Part shown: positions 10,689 through 20,946 of the stretch, in pieces
Layout of the letters: the number at the start of each line of letters is the position of its first letter
Position numbering within the stretch: position 1 is the first letter of the stretch
Assembly (NCBI GenBank): GCA_039621445.1
Contig: CP154957.1
Span: 39,030,654-39,094,653 of the forward strand
Direction of reading: 5' to 3'
Origin: Euglena gracilis
Lineage: Eukaryota > Euglenida > Euglenophyceae > Euglenales
Length of the DNA: 64,000 bases
Translations under genes and position numbers: made by a program
Notes under the pieces: model-generated
The model's database searches: none
What the model saw: the letters and a program-made list of their open reading frames with translations, nothing else
Told to the model about the DNA's origin: nothing

Positions 10689-11360
10689 ATGAAGCGTTTT
10701 GCCAACATGATGGAAGCACAGATGCCCCGCCCCCCCAACGTAGATGAATTTCTGGCTGTTTTACGTGGTGCCAGCTCCCTAGGAGCTGCTGCAGTGGATG
10801 CCCTTTTAGGCAGTCTCCCCACCGGTGGTCAAAATTGTGACTTGGGCCCCAAGAACCATGCCGCAGTAAAGTGTTTTTTGGAGTATATGGATGTTTGCAA
10901 CCGGCATGGCATTGTTTTTGGCTCTTTGGACGAAGTTTTGGTGGGATGGGCCAGATGGTGCGTTGATGCTCGTGAACTTTTCAAGACGCAGCAGGAAGCC
11001 GATGCCTGGGTCCAGACAAGGCAGGAGAAGGCAGGAAAAGATGGGCGCCTTCGCTCCATGCCAGTGTCCAGTTTTCGGACCTATGTAAATGCTGTAAGCA
11101 ACATTTACAAGGCATTGGCTCCCGTTTATGCCCGTCCCGTTGTTCCTCTGACCATGCCGAAAGGCATCGCGAGCATGTGCCTCGCACCGAAATTTAGTTT
11201 GTCGCGTGTCAGTTCCCTATGCCACCTCTTGCATTCCTGCCCCCACCCCTCAAGTTCACCAGGTTCGCCATTTGTTTCAAATCCTCTTCCCTACTGCATA
11301 AATATTTTCCCTTTTTTAAAGGCAAAATTCCGTCCACGGCTGCCGTGCGTGCACCCGTGA
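10689..11360 (+). pseudogene. Tyrosine recombinase (Crypton-like), N-terminal/core-binding fragment
   Basis: The frame from the ATG at 10689 encodes about 223 residues. It starts with a proline-rich 'RPPNVDEFLAVLR' motif, then a helical segment and a 'SSFRTYVNAVSNIYKAL' motif. Equivalents of both motifs occur in the related genes at 18720-19394 and 20651-22200. It resembles the N-terminal SAM-like DNA-binding half of tyrosine recombinases. The catalytic half (Arg, His-x-x-Arg, Tyr) is absent, and after about residue 170 the sequence becomes low quality. A polypyrimidine tract plus CAG lies just before the ATG (acceptor at 10684), suggesting a 5' UTR intron. The fragment is nested in MITE copy B. 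Assignment rests on internal comparison, not a database hit. Confidence 0.55.
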
Positions 11361-11503
11361 ACCGACCACGGGTGCGCATATGTGAAAACGGGGTCCGTTC
11401 ACGGGTGCCGTAGTGCGCACCCGTGAACGCACCCCGTTTCCTCACGTGGGGAAGCCCGTGAACGGTTAACGGTTTTAAACGAAGTGCCAGCTATGGCGCG
11501 CGG

Positions 11504-12437
11504 CCCCAAAAAGCACTTTTTTGGTCAAAAATGGCCCAAAAATGGCAAAAAATGACCACTTTTTGGACCCGAAAATCACCGATTTTAGAATGCGTTCCGC
11601 CCGCGCGGCCGCCCTCGGACCGGCCGCCCGCGCGGCCGCTCGCCCCCCCCCCCCCAGCCCCCCCCCCCCCGCTGTGCCTAGCCTCCGAAGTGAACAAGTA
11701 CATCCAGGTTCACGGGGGGGGGGGGGTCTCGGGACCCCCTGTGCACTTCCGAAGTGAACTGAACAGGGGGGGAGGGGGGGAGGGGGAGTCCGGGGTCCCG
11801 AAGTGGGCTACCGAGCCTCCAATGCTAAAAAATCAAACCAGAAAGCGAAATCATGGGTACCACCCCCCCTTAACATGACCCCCCCCCCTATATGTCACCC
11901 ACCCCTAATTGTCGCCCCCCCCCCCCTTGGGGGGCGCCAATTACCCTCACCCCCCCTAATTGCCCCCCCCCCCCCTAATTGGCTAATTGGGGGGTGCTTA
12001 AGGGAGGTCCATTAGCCAATTAGGGGGGGGGGGGATTAGCCCAATTGGCCAATGGACGTTCCCTTGGCCAACTTTGGCCAATTTCGGCAAGGGCTCAGAA
12101 AACCTCCAAATACGTCCGTTTGAAAAATGTTAAAAATTGCCGGATAAGAAAAAGTCATGACCAATCCAAAAATGCACAAAAAATTGACCAATTTTGCACA
12201 CGTCAAAAATTAGGGGGTCCGGGTCCTCGAGCCCCCCCCCCTAATTGTCCCCCCCCCCTAATTGGCTAATTGGGGGTCTGAAGGAGCCCGGCCATTAGCC
12301 AAATAGGGGGGGGGGGGTGAGGATGTGGTAAATTGAGTACCCCCACCCCTAATTGTCACCCACCCCTAATTGTCGCCAGGGGGGGTCAAAACGCTCCCTG
12401 GGGGGTGCCATATAGGGGGGGGGGTCACGTTATTGTG
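11504..12437. repeat. C/G-rich and CCTAATTG-type repeats
   Basis: Bases 11590-11790 resemble 9540-9700 and contain long C and G runs. From about 11880 the words 'cccctaattgtcgccccc', 'cctaattggctaattggggg' and their inverses recur through 12420, forming several overlapping short inverted repeats with C/G-run ends. No gene is seen. Confidence 0.55.
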
Positions 12438-12588
12438 CCCCCCCTTATTGTCCCTCGGCCCCGGCCGACGGGGGGTTTTTTTGGCTCGGCCAATGAAAAT
12501 TCCTTTGGTACCCCCTTATTGTCCCCCCCCCCTTATTGTCCAGTCGGGCCTCCCAGGGGGAGGTCGGTGGGACAATAAGGGGGGGGGG
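12438..12588 (+). mobile_element. Short TIR element with C-run ends, copy 2
   Basis: Very close to 8786-8955 through 'ggccccggccgacggggggt', 'ggctcggccaatgaaa' and 'gtccagtcgggcctccc', ending 'ggtcggtgggacaataaggg'. Non-coding. Confidence 0.75.
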
Positions 12589-13790
12589 GTAAAAAATTAG
12601 TATCAAAGGAGGAGCCTCAAGGGGTTTATTTCGGCCGCCAAAGGCGGCCGAGACGGTAATGGATTTTGCAATTTCATTTTCTAGAAATGTGATTTTAACT
12701 GGCAAGGTGGCTGCCGAAGGCAGCCGAGATGGTGACGCCCTTTGAACCATTGATCATGTCATTGCAAAGGAAAATATCATACTCATGCCAAAAAAAATAT
12801 CTTTCCAAAATCCCGGGGGGGGCGACCGCCCCCCCCCCCCGACCCCCACTTTCTACACCCCTGCTTCAGACCCCCAATTAGCCAATTAGGGGGGGGACAA
12901 TTAGGGGGGGTGAGGGTACATAGTTGTGATTTTCTGCCCCCCTGTACAGCTTGTCATTTGAGAAGAAAAGTGGAACCTGCCAATGACTTTTCCTGAAAAA
13001 GGCATTTCAAAAAAAACCCATTTTTTCAAAAAAAGCATTTTTTAAAAACCCACCCCTCCAACCAACATGCCTCCCATAACCTCCCAAAACGACCGGACAA
13101 TGCCCCCCTCCATGAATGACACCTCTCCATAAGTAACACCACCCCCTCCGGGTGGATTTTTTTTTTATGCCGCCAGTGACCCGCCCAAAGATTTTACTTT
13201 GAAAATTGGACCAGGTTTTGTGCTGAGCTCTTTACCTGCTAATCGTGCCATAACGAAGGAGATGTTTGCGACAATGTTGTGTTTTCTTGGGGGGGGGGAT
13301 TTTGGGCACACTCCAAACAGCGGGGGTGGCGCGGGTCACGGGGGGGGGGGTCACGGGGGGGGGTCACGGGGGGGGGGGGTCACGGGGGGCAAATGGCAGT
13401 TTCGGGGACCTTGTGGGTGGACTCGGTGAGAACATGGAAGGCACAAATCGCTGCCCATCGATTGCAAACATGTGAGATAGAAGCTCTGGCAAAAAAAGCA
13501 CAGTCAAAAATTTCGCACCCTCATTTGCGGGTCACGGGGGGGTCACGGGGGGGTCACGGGGGGGGGTCACGGGGACCGCACCCCCAGCTGGGTATGCGGT
13601 GCTTTTGTTCAACGTTCGCACCGCCCCTTGAAAAACGCTCATTTTTCAACCCGAAAACCGGTTTTCCGGGTCTGGGAGGCAAAAAAAACACGGGATTGGG
13701 GGGATTTTTTTTTGATTTTCTTTTGACTTTTTCAGGTTGAACCTAAAATCAGTCAAAATGACTGATTCCTCCAAAAATCTAACACGCAAT
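12589..13790. repeat. Non-coding; GGTCAC/G-run minisatellites
   Basis: Triloop-type motifs 'gccgccaaaggcggc' (about 12639) and 'gctgccgaaggcagc' (about 12710) occur in the first part. From 13325 to 13392 and 13525 to 13575, 'gggtcacggggggg' is repeated with variable G-run length. A 'ccaggttttg...gctgagctctt' word at 13208-13232 is shared with 40217, 45796 and the 61.9-kb element. No gene is seen. Confidence 0.5.
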
Positions 13791-14079
13791 GCCATTTGCT
13801 GAGTCTAGCGCTCTTTTTTTTTGTTCGGAGTCGGCAGCTTTTCAAAGACTCCGAGCTTCAAGGCTCTGTCTGATTTCGTCCACCCCATCTGTAAGTTCCT
13901 CTCGTGCTGGTGGCATCAGAACGAAAGCGAAAAAAATGCTTTTATTTGAAAGAAAATTCAAATTTGAACTTGAAGATGAAATCGAAACCAACCAGAACTG
14001 TGCGTGTAAATTCGAAGTTTTGGACCACACTTTTTTTCTTTTATCCCGAAAGTGAAAGACGAGGTTTTTGGGGTGTTTT

Positions 14080-14565
14080 CAAGCCCAGATACAGACAGGG
14101 CATCTCCTAATCTATTTTGCGTATCAGTTCGCGTCATGCCAGACGATGTTGCAAAGAATCAGCCTGTGTGTGAATCGGCTGGTTGGTTGTTCAGTCCACT
14201 CTCCTTTCATCCATGGTCAGGCTTGGGCCTACTCGGCTCCGGGCTCCTCAGCCACTTGGTAAAGCAGGTGTTGGGTGACCAACAAGGGTGGGCAAGGCAA
14301 CACCGGGCGGCAGACATATGGCAACGAATATCGTCAGCTTTGATGGCTTTCGTGGCGGAGCAGCTATCTGCAGCCACAGCTGCAAGAGGACATGATGAGC
14401 TACCACTGACAACCACATCGCAGGAGGTGCAACCGGCTCCAAACAAAGCACAAGGTGTGACCGCAGTGGCGGCTGTGGACATGGAAGGATGGCAAAGAGT
14501 GCTCCAATCAGAAGAAGGGACCTTGGTTGGCCCCACCCGCATCCAATGCATGCGCCCGAGGTGAG
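14080..14565 (+). pseudogene. Possible retroelement C-terminal fragment
   Basis: The open frame contains 'FHPWSGLGLLGSG' followed by 'IWQRISSALMAFVAEQLSAA'. This pattern resembles the extreme C-terminal region of LINE-type polyproteins in algae and oomycetes (Phe-x-Pro, Gly-rich turn, then an Ile-Ser-x-Ala-Leu helix). No reverse transcriptase or endonuclease motifs are visible here. A related but separate fragment lies on the opposite strand at 14937-15619. The call rests on pattern only and could be wrong. Confidence 0.3.
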
Positions 14566-14936
14566 ACACCCGGCAAAAAGGAGATGGTAGCACCATCCCC
14601 CCCTCAAAAAAAAAACGCAGGGCCCACGCCCCTCTGGGCAAGGCCAACGAGAATCGAAGTGAAACATGACAAGCGACGCGGTGATCAAAGCAGAGAGTCG
14701 CAGGGGAAAGGTGACAGACGAGCGGCGCTGTGTGAGCAGTCGGTCCCCTGTTCGGGGAGGGGGGGTGGAGGGAAGGATGTGCAAAGAGAAGAGCGGTGTA
14801 GTGGAGAACGGGGGTAGAGACCTCAATGCCTGGCCGAAGCCATGTCCATTACCACTGGACGGAGCGTGAGGGGAGCCAGGGTGTATGGAAAACCAGTGGC
14901 GGAGGGTCACCGGCTGGTCACTTACCGACGACGTGC

Positions 14937-15619
14937 TCAGAAGGCAGCAACGGTGTGACCCAGCTCCTTGGTTATGAGGAGGGCACCTAGTTGGGCGGCC
15001 ACCCCGGAAAACAGGGCCAATGACAGACCCTGTTGCAGTTCAGCCAGGAAGACATTCCTGGCGCCACCGGAGGCAGTGGCGCCGTAATTCTTCCCATACG
15101 CGTTGGCTGTCTCCCCCGAAGGAACCCCATACACTAAGGATCATGGGGGAGAATCGCGCACCTTGGGTTTGGCAGCGGCCTCCGTATTTGGTGGTCTTAA
15201 GGGCTCTGCTGCGTAGTAATTCCCACGAGGCGGGGAGGCTCCAACTGGCACTGGGCGGGGAGGGGTGGTTGATGCCCACATCGATGGCCCAGGAAGCAGC
15301 GCCGGCCGGACCAGTGGGGAAGGAAGATGTCCGCATCCCGCTTTTGATCGGCGGCCACCGAGATCTCCAATGCATGCGGAATACCCCGTGCCTGTAGCTG
15401 GGATCCCAGGAAGTGCTGCACCCGGTGGTGACGTTCCCACAATTTGTTCTTGTGGCAGCACAAAGCGTGGTCCCCAAAAGGATCAACGACCTGTCCACCG
15501 CCGAGGGGGCAGGGGGAACCGGCCAGGCTGAGGGGGACGATGTTGCACCATGTTCCTTTACACTTCAAAGGAACAGTGGTGGGGCGCACCGAATCCACCA
15601 ACACCGAATCCAGTTGCAC
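14937..15619 (-). pseudogene. Non-LTR retrotransposon C-terminus, frameshifted
   Basis: Pieces of one protein lie in three frames. At 15619-15350 there is 'DPFGDHALCC...ERHHRV', a Cys/His zinc-knuckle-like motif seen near the C-terminus of many LINE polyproteins, then 'KRDADIFLP'. At about 15310-15110, in another frame, is 'AIDVGINHPSPPS', then 'KYGGRCQTQGARFSP'. At 15134-14937, in a third frame, is 'VFLAELQQGLSLALFSG'. At least two frameshifts mean it is dead. The upstream reverse transcriptase domain is not present in recognisable form. Family knowledge (C-terminal DVT-HP block, F-x-P block) supports the order seen. Confidence 0.55.
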
Positions 15620-16670
15620 TGCCTACTGGATTTGCGTTTTCTGAGGGGTAGGGGCAGGGCTATGTGCAATGGGTTCAGTGGCAGGGTGCGGACGTAGCTC
15701 TTCTTTCAGATTGTTGTTTTTTGCAAGTTCGTACTCTGTCGTATGTATGTTGCGCCTCCTTTGGGGATTTCTGAAAAGATATGCGCCTCTCGCCACCTCA
15801 CCACGACCCCCACACAACATGTGGCAGATCCCAGCGCGTGCTTTGTTTGGCTTTTCTAACTTTGAGTGGTTCTGTGGCATTGCTTATTGGTCAAACAATC
15901 TCTTCGAATCTGTGTTTGCTGCATCAAAAGTCTGGGATTGGAATTTGTGGTTACTCAGACAGGCCCCAAACACATCCATTTGTTTGAAAATGCTGGGTCA
16001 AGGTCAAGGTGATACAAGTGTCTATGGTAGATGGTTTCAGAAATTTTTCAATTTTTGAAAATTATGGTCAACTTTTTCAAAAAAAAAATATTATAAAAAA
16101 TATACCATGCCCCCCAAGGAGGTGGGGTCCCCACGGCCAGCCAGATACCGGCCAGACCTCCTCCTCCTCTTTTTTTCACCAGCCACCAGCCAGACCTCTT
16201 CCTCCTCTTTTCTCCCAGCCACCAGTCACGGCTAGCCGTGGCTGGCCGCGGCTGGGGCGCCTCCTCCTTTTTTTTACCTCCCGGAAAGCGCAAAAAATTC
16301 AAAGAAGGGCAAATTCACCACGGTGCAACCTCACCGCCGGTTTTTATTACGCTCGGCCCTGCGCTTGTCTGGTTTAATCACAAAATCCATGCCGGATGTG
16401 TCAACGACGAGCAGTAGGAACCGTAGGCCAAGGGACCAGAAGTGGTTCTCAGCCGGGCTAAACTCAGCAAGACAAGACTACTTTTTTGGTGGTTCCACAT
16501 TTTTAGCGACGTCTTTCACGCCAGCACTTAGACTACTTTGACAGACGGAGGGGGGCAGAGAAAAAAAACCAAGCGGCACGGAACAGCCCCCCAAACAACA
16601 AATTTTTTTTGCCACAAAAGGAAAATGCCCCCCACTTTCCAAAGAGAAACGCACCCAAACAACTCCTTCC
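15620..16670. repeat. No gene; pyrimidine-rich CCAGACCTCCTCCTCC repeats
   Basis: Bases 16130-16275 contain 'ccagacctcctcctcctctt' and 'ccagccaccagccagacctc' repeated with variations, followed by a GGCTGGCCGCGGCTGG palindromic stretch. The same composition recurs at 17425-17590. The rest is unremarkable. Confidence 0.45.
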
Positions 16671-16679
16671 TGCGAGAAG

Positions 16680-16790
16680 CCTGTGGCCCAAAACTGGCAC
16701 CACATCTGGCCCAAAACTGGCATCCACGTCTGGCCCAAAACTGGCCACCACATCTGGCACAAAACTGGCCACGGCGTCAGGAGTAGCGCC
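16680..16790 (+). repeat. CCCAAAACTGGC minisatellite, copy 1
   Basis: About five tandem units of roughly 24 bp contain 'tggcccaaaactggc'. The spacers alternate among 'accacatc', 'atccacgtc' and similar. A longer array of the same unit is at 32080-32335. Confidence 0.85.
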
Positions 16791-17399
16791 GTTTCCCCGC
16801 ACGGGAAAAGTCAAACAGAAAAACAGTCAAACCTGGGCTGAAAAACTTTCTCCTTTTCTCTGAAGGTGAATCCTGGGCGGAATGATGTGCAAAAAGTCAG
16901 TGCCTTTCAGGGGAAAGTCTTGCAAACAAAAATATTGTTTCCAACTCAAGATTTTTTGAGCAATTTGATTGCAAAAGCATTTTTGAAACTTCGAGAATTT
17001 AATTTTTTTTCCTGGCCGACAAATTGGTCAGAGACACATGCCAAAACAAAAAAAGCAGAGCAACAGAAACTGCAAGAGGCGCAAGGCAGTTAACACTGCA
17101 AGAAAGAATTACAGCCGCAGGACCGCAACTTGCATTAACATTCGTAATCTGCCAGTTGGCGATGACGAGGTGTGTCGCTGGCCCTTTACAGCAACCATCA
17201 AATCTTCGATCAAATTCAAAACCCTTCACACGTTACCAGGGATGATCATTCCTGTGTCCATCTGCACCTAACCCTTCCACCTGAAATAAGAACAAAATTT
17301 CAAAACTGCCTCAGACGCTGAATTGAAGAATAGATGCAATAGAAAATTGAGATAAATTCACACAGAAAGCGGTGCCCAGAATCAGGACTTGCCCAGTTC

Positions 17400-17600
17400 G
17401 CGACCAGGATACAATTTCCCGTCGCGGCCAGCCAGACGTCCTCCTCCTCCTCTTTCAGATCCTCAACACTGAATCCAGCCAGACCTCCTCCTCCTCTAAA
17501 TCCTCCCAGCCAGCCGTGGCTGGCCATGGCTGGCCAGACCTCCTCCTTTTTTTTTGCCAGCCAGCCAGCCGCGGCTAGCCAGATACCCCAGCTCCCAAGC
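17400..17600 (+). repeat. CCTCCTCC/GGCCAGCC repeat, copy 2
   Basis: Related to 16130-16275: 'ccagccagacctcctcctcc', then 'agccgtggctggccatggct'. Between 16790 and 17400 I see no gene or repeated structure. Confidence 0.5.
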
Positions 17601-17769
17601 TACCCCCCCCCCCCCGAGAAGTTCGGACGGGAATGGCTCACTGTCATTGCACTTTTGAGAAAGAACTTCCCAAAAAAGTGCTCAAAAATCAACGGTTTGG
17701 GGACATTTTCGAAGAAGAAAAATGGCAAATGTGCTCAAAATTGACCATTCTTTTTGCGAACGTCCAAAC

Positions 17770-18250
17770 AGGGTTGGGCAATTAACCGTCATTTTTCAAG
17801 TCAAGCGATTAACCATGGTTAATTGGGGATCGGGCGTCGATTAACCAATTTTCGATTAACCTTGCTTGTCCCTCGATTAATTTCGATTAACCGCCACGCG
17901 ATCAATCTTTCTGGTTTACTTCCTCACTTCATAATACGCAAAGGAACCCCAAAATTTGACGTCCAGAAAGTGTGGTCCTTCATCCACATTGGCCTTGCAC
18001 GCAACCTTGCCATCTTCCTCGAAAAAATGTTCCCAACCCCGGGACATTTCAGTTTCTGACAACAAAAAAGAAGCGATTAACTGGGGGGGGTCAAAAGCGA
18101 TTAACCGTTTTTCGATTTACCATGGTTAATTGTCCCCCCCACAAACGAACGATTAATTGGGGGGGTTCACAAGCGATTACCATCCCCCCCCATTATGTAC
18201 CTCCCCCCGGGAGGCCGAAATTGGGGGGGAGGTACACATTCCCAGGTCCC
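17770..18250. repeat. GATTAACC repeats and a short C-run TIR element
   Basis: GATTAACC and its reverse complement GGTTAATC recur about ten times from 17790 to 18180, often as 'accatggttaattg' palindromes. At 18183-18236 'cccccccattatgtacctcc' faces a partial inverse. Related ATTATGTACC elements are at 19895-19952, 28450-28515, 29470-29500 and 29703-29775. Confidence 0.6.
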
Positions 18251-18399
18251 ATTCCCAGACCCGACCGAACAGCCCAAAAGGGGTCATTTTTGGCAACTTT
18301 TTGGATGTTCGCAATAAATGGTCAATTTTCAGCACATTTGCCAAATATCACTTTTTAAAAACGTGTTCAGCCCGCCAAATGCCTGCCCTGAAATTCGTG

Positions 18400-18575
18400 G
18401 TCATGAACACGTTTTCAATGACGGCATTTGTGGCAATGACACGTTTTCAGTGACGGCATTTGTGGCAATGACACGTTTTCAGTGACGGCATCTGTGGCAA
18501 GGACACGTTTTCAGTGACGGCATTTGTGGCAATGACACGTTTTCAATGAGGGCATTTGTGGCAACCCTGAGTAAA
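18400..18575 (+). repeat. 32-bp tandem repeat, left block
   Basis: About five units contain 'cacgttttcagtgacggcat' plus 'ttgtggcaatga'. An equivalent block is at 19447-19600, so the two arrays bracket the minus-strand recombinase gene. Confidence 0.88.
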
Positions 18576-18719
18576 AAGCAAAAAACGCTGTCATGAGAAA
18601 TCGGAGTGCGGTTGAGAGGCCGGGTGGTCCTCAACAGGTGAGGCGGGTCGGGGGCACTCTACAACACGACAACAAGAAGGCTTGGTTGCCTTGGCACAAG
18701 GACGGGGAAGGGACGAAAA

Positions 18720-19394
18720 TCACGGCACACGACAGGCTTTACACAAAAAAGAGCCATACTTTGGTGGCCGACGCAAATCATAAGCGTTGGACCAGTTCAC
18801 CCCCTTCAGCAACTGGTCCAACTCTTCAGGCTGCAACACGTCTGCTGGAGGCCGAACCGCCGTTGACACTGCCTTCCGCGCGCGTTCGCGCTCCAGGGAA
18901 CGCGAAAAAATCTCGTTGAACTGGGGGAATTGGCGCTCTGAGGAAGGCAACACTACTCCCTCGGTGGTTGTTTTGCGGAATGCCCGAGCGACGGCATTCA
19001 CGTATGTCTGAAAAAAGGTTGCCGAACGATTCCCTGAAACGAACAAAGTTCCCGACTGCTGCTCACGTTGAGCCACACATTGTTCGATGACGCTCGCCTC
19101 ATCGAACAACAGGCTGGGTTCCAGCTCCCATCCCGTCCAGGCAACAAAGAAAGCATCCAGCTCAGGATAACAGGCTTGCCGATGTTGACACAGTTTGGCA
19201 ACAGCAGCAAGCTCTGCACCCAGGGTGCCGGACTTTTTCTTTGTATTGCCCTGTGCCAGCAAGGTGCCATGAAGGGGGTCAACCTTCGGCTTCTTGGCAT
19301 CTTGCTGGTATACCGCAAGAGCAGCCAGGAACAGTTCCGTCCTAGGGGGAGGTGGCAAAAGACCATTCACAAAGTTTGCCGTGCGTTTAGCCAT
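18720..19394 (-). pseudogene. Tyrosine recombinase (Crypton-like), truncated
   Basis: Starting at the ATG at 19394, this minus-strand frame encodes 224 residues: an N-terminal 'LPPPPRTELFLAAL' motif, a helical region with 'PELDAFFVAWTGWEL', then 'ATFFQTYVNAVARAFRK', 'QFPQFNEIFSRSLER' and 'DVLQPEELDQLLKG'. The order matches the core-binding domain and the entry to the catalytic domain of the gene at 20651-22200. It stops before the first catalytic arginine. A polypyrimidine tract and CAG lie about 10 nt before the ATG, as in the other two copies. It is bracketed by 32-bp repeats and followed at 19703-19815 by a long hairpin. Confidence 0.6.
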
Positions 19395-19444
19395 ATTGGC
19401 AGGGCTGCGGGAAAAAGAAAAAAAAGAAAGAAAAAGGGGGGGGG

Positions 19445-19600
19445 GGTGACACGTTTTCAGTGACGGCATTTGTGGCAATGACACGTTTTCAGTGACGGCA
19501 TCTGTGGCAAGGACACGTTTTCAGTGACGGCATTTGTGGCAATGACACGTTTTCAGTGACGGCATCTGTGTTCAGGCACGTTTTCAGTGAGGGCATCGTT
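19445..19600 (+). repeat. 32-bp tandem repeat, right block
   Basis: Same unit and orientation as 18400-18575. Together they look like long direct terminal arrays of the element carrying the recombinase gene. The terminal words ('gggcatctgtggcaaccc', 'aagcaaaaatcgctgtcatg') and the following ~100 bp also occur inside each 1,437-bp tandem unit at 25280-25450 and 26717-26890. Confidence 0.85.
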
Positions 19601-19702
19601 TTTTGGGTCCGAATTTCACAAATTCGCGTTTTTGACCCCTTGCGTGAATCATGACCACGAATTTCAGGGCAGGCATTTGGCGGGCTCTGAAAACGTTTTT
19701 AA

Positions 19703-19815
19703 ACAAATTGTGGCTGAGCCCAGATTTCAGCCTGAAAACGTGTTCAGGGGCCCCCTTCGGGGGCCCCTGGCTGAACACGTTTTCAGGCTGAAATCTGGGC
19801 TCAGCCACAATTTGT
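19703..19815. repeat. Long hairpin, ~53-bp arms, TTC loop
   Basis: Bases 19703-19755 pair with 19759-19815 around TTC (GAA on the other strand). A 4-nt bulge 'tggc' lies at 19768-19771. The arms include 'ctgaaaacgtgttca', echoing the adjacent 32-bp repeat. Confidence 0.9.
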
Positions 19816-19894
19816 GTATAGAAACCGTCCCAAAAACGTCGATTTTTGAGCACTTTTTGGGGAAATTCTTTAGAAAAAGTGTTATGACAGTGAG

Positions 19895-20075
19895 CTACCA
19901 TCCCCCCCATTATGTACCTCCCCCCCAGGGGGTACATAATGGGGGGGGATGGTAACCGTTTTTCGATTACCCCCCCCCATAAATGACACCCCTAACACCC
20001 TGAAACCCCCCCAGGGGGTGTCACTTATGGGGGGTGTCACTTATGGGGGGGGTGTCACTTATGGGGGGGTGACGC
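19895..20075. repeat. Short C-run TIR elements (ATTATGTACC and AAATGACACC types)
   Basis: At 19903-19952 'ccattatgtacctccccccc' faces 'gggggtacataatggggggg'. At 19972-20070 'ccccccataaatgacacccc' faces three copies of 'gtgtcacttatgggggg'. Both have the same architecture with different words. Confidence 0.7.
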
Positions 20076-20291
20076 ATATGGCGGTCCAAGGTGCAAGGGC
20101 AAAGGTGAAGGTCAAGGCCTGTCTACGAACCACTAGGTCCGCAAAGGAGACTCTCACTCTCGGTTCTCAACGGCACGCCAAACACATGCTGGAGCTTGAA
20201 ACACTCAAGCATCCACTGTGATACCAAACAGGACACAGCGGGTTGGGACACTGAACGGCATTTGGCTTACCCTTAGCATGCGGTCTTTACC

Positions 20292-20400
20292 ACCCCCCCC
20301 CCCCTTTATTGTCCCACCGACCTGCCCCCGGGAGGCCCGACCGGACAATAAGGGGGGGGACAATAAAGGGGTACCAAAGGAATTTCATTGGCCGGGCCAA
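20292..20400 (-). mobile_element. Short TIR element with C-run ends, copy 3 (inverted)
   Basis: Starts with a C-run and 'tttattgtcccaccgacctg', and contains 'gggaggcccgaccggacaat' and 'ggtaccaaaggaatttcatt'. This is the reverse orientation of the copies at 8786 and 12438. Right end shortened. Confidence 0.7.
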
Positions 20401-20416
20401 AAAAATATATCAGGAA

Positions 20417-20534
20417 AGACCCCCCCTCCCCTGACTTTGTCCTGAGTCGGAGGGGGGACCCTCCGACTTTGTCCGAAGGACAAAGTCGGGGGGTCCCCCT
20501 CCGACTCAGGACAAAGTCGGGGGAGGGTGGGTCT
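20417..20534. repeat. Long hairpin, ~57-bp arms, GAA loop
   Basis: Bases 20417-20474 pair with 20478-20534 around GAA with a few mismatches. The arm contains 'gactttgtcctgagtcgg'. A further direct copy of 'ccctccgactcaggacaaag' follows at about 20560. It lies about 110 bp upstream of the recombinase start at 20651, as a hairpin also does at the 10.3-kb copy. Confidence 0.85.
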
Positions 20535-20946
20535 TGCTATAAGTCGGTGTACCAACCCCCCTCCGACTCAGGACAAAGTCGGTGTACGCCTAACGAGGAA
20601 AAGTGTCATAATTACGTTTTCAACCAATACATTTGTCTTTTTACAGCTTCATGTTGCCCGCACAGGTCGTGAACGTCGATGAAGCCACCTTGGGACCCCT
20701 GCCATCACCCGCAGAGTTTTTGGCATGGTTGAAGGACGCCGTGGAACCCCAAAACAAACCTTCTGCGGACACACTGCTTTTTGGGGATACTTTCAAACTG
20801 TGCCAAACTGTGCCCCAGCCTTATTGCAGCGCCAAAAATCAGAAGGGGGGATTTGTCGCCCTCGCCAATTTTCAAAAAAAATTGCGAAATGCTATGTCAC
20901 CACGGATTTGGATGACTATATGGTGGCATTTGCACAGTGGGTGCTT

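Larger units (their letters stand above)
9818..11495 (+). mobile_element. MITE-like TIR element, copy B, with perfect 8-bp TSD and a nested insertion
   Basis: CATAGCTGGC at 9818-9827 and GCCAGCTATG at 11486-11495 are flanked by the identical 8-mer GCGCGCGG (9810-9817 and 11496-11503). Bases 9818-10295 match copy A. After 'gacttcgttttta' the sequence is replaced by about 1.18 kb that carries a perfect hairpin and a tyrosine-recombinase fragment. It resumes at 'ttttaaacgaagtgccagc'. The nested element therefore landed at the AT-rich centre of the GACTTCGTTTTAAACGAAG palindrome after the MITE was in place. A poly-T tract of about 60 nt lies at 10198-10267. Confidence 0.88.

Noticed and set aside
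18400-19600. Possible CRISPR array from 32-bp repeats
   Set aside because: Units are contiguous with no unique spacers, and the sequence is eukaryotic with introns. It is a tandem repeat bracketing a recombinase gene.
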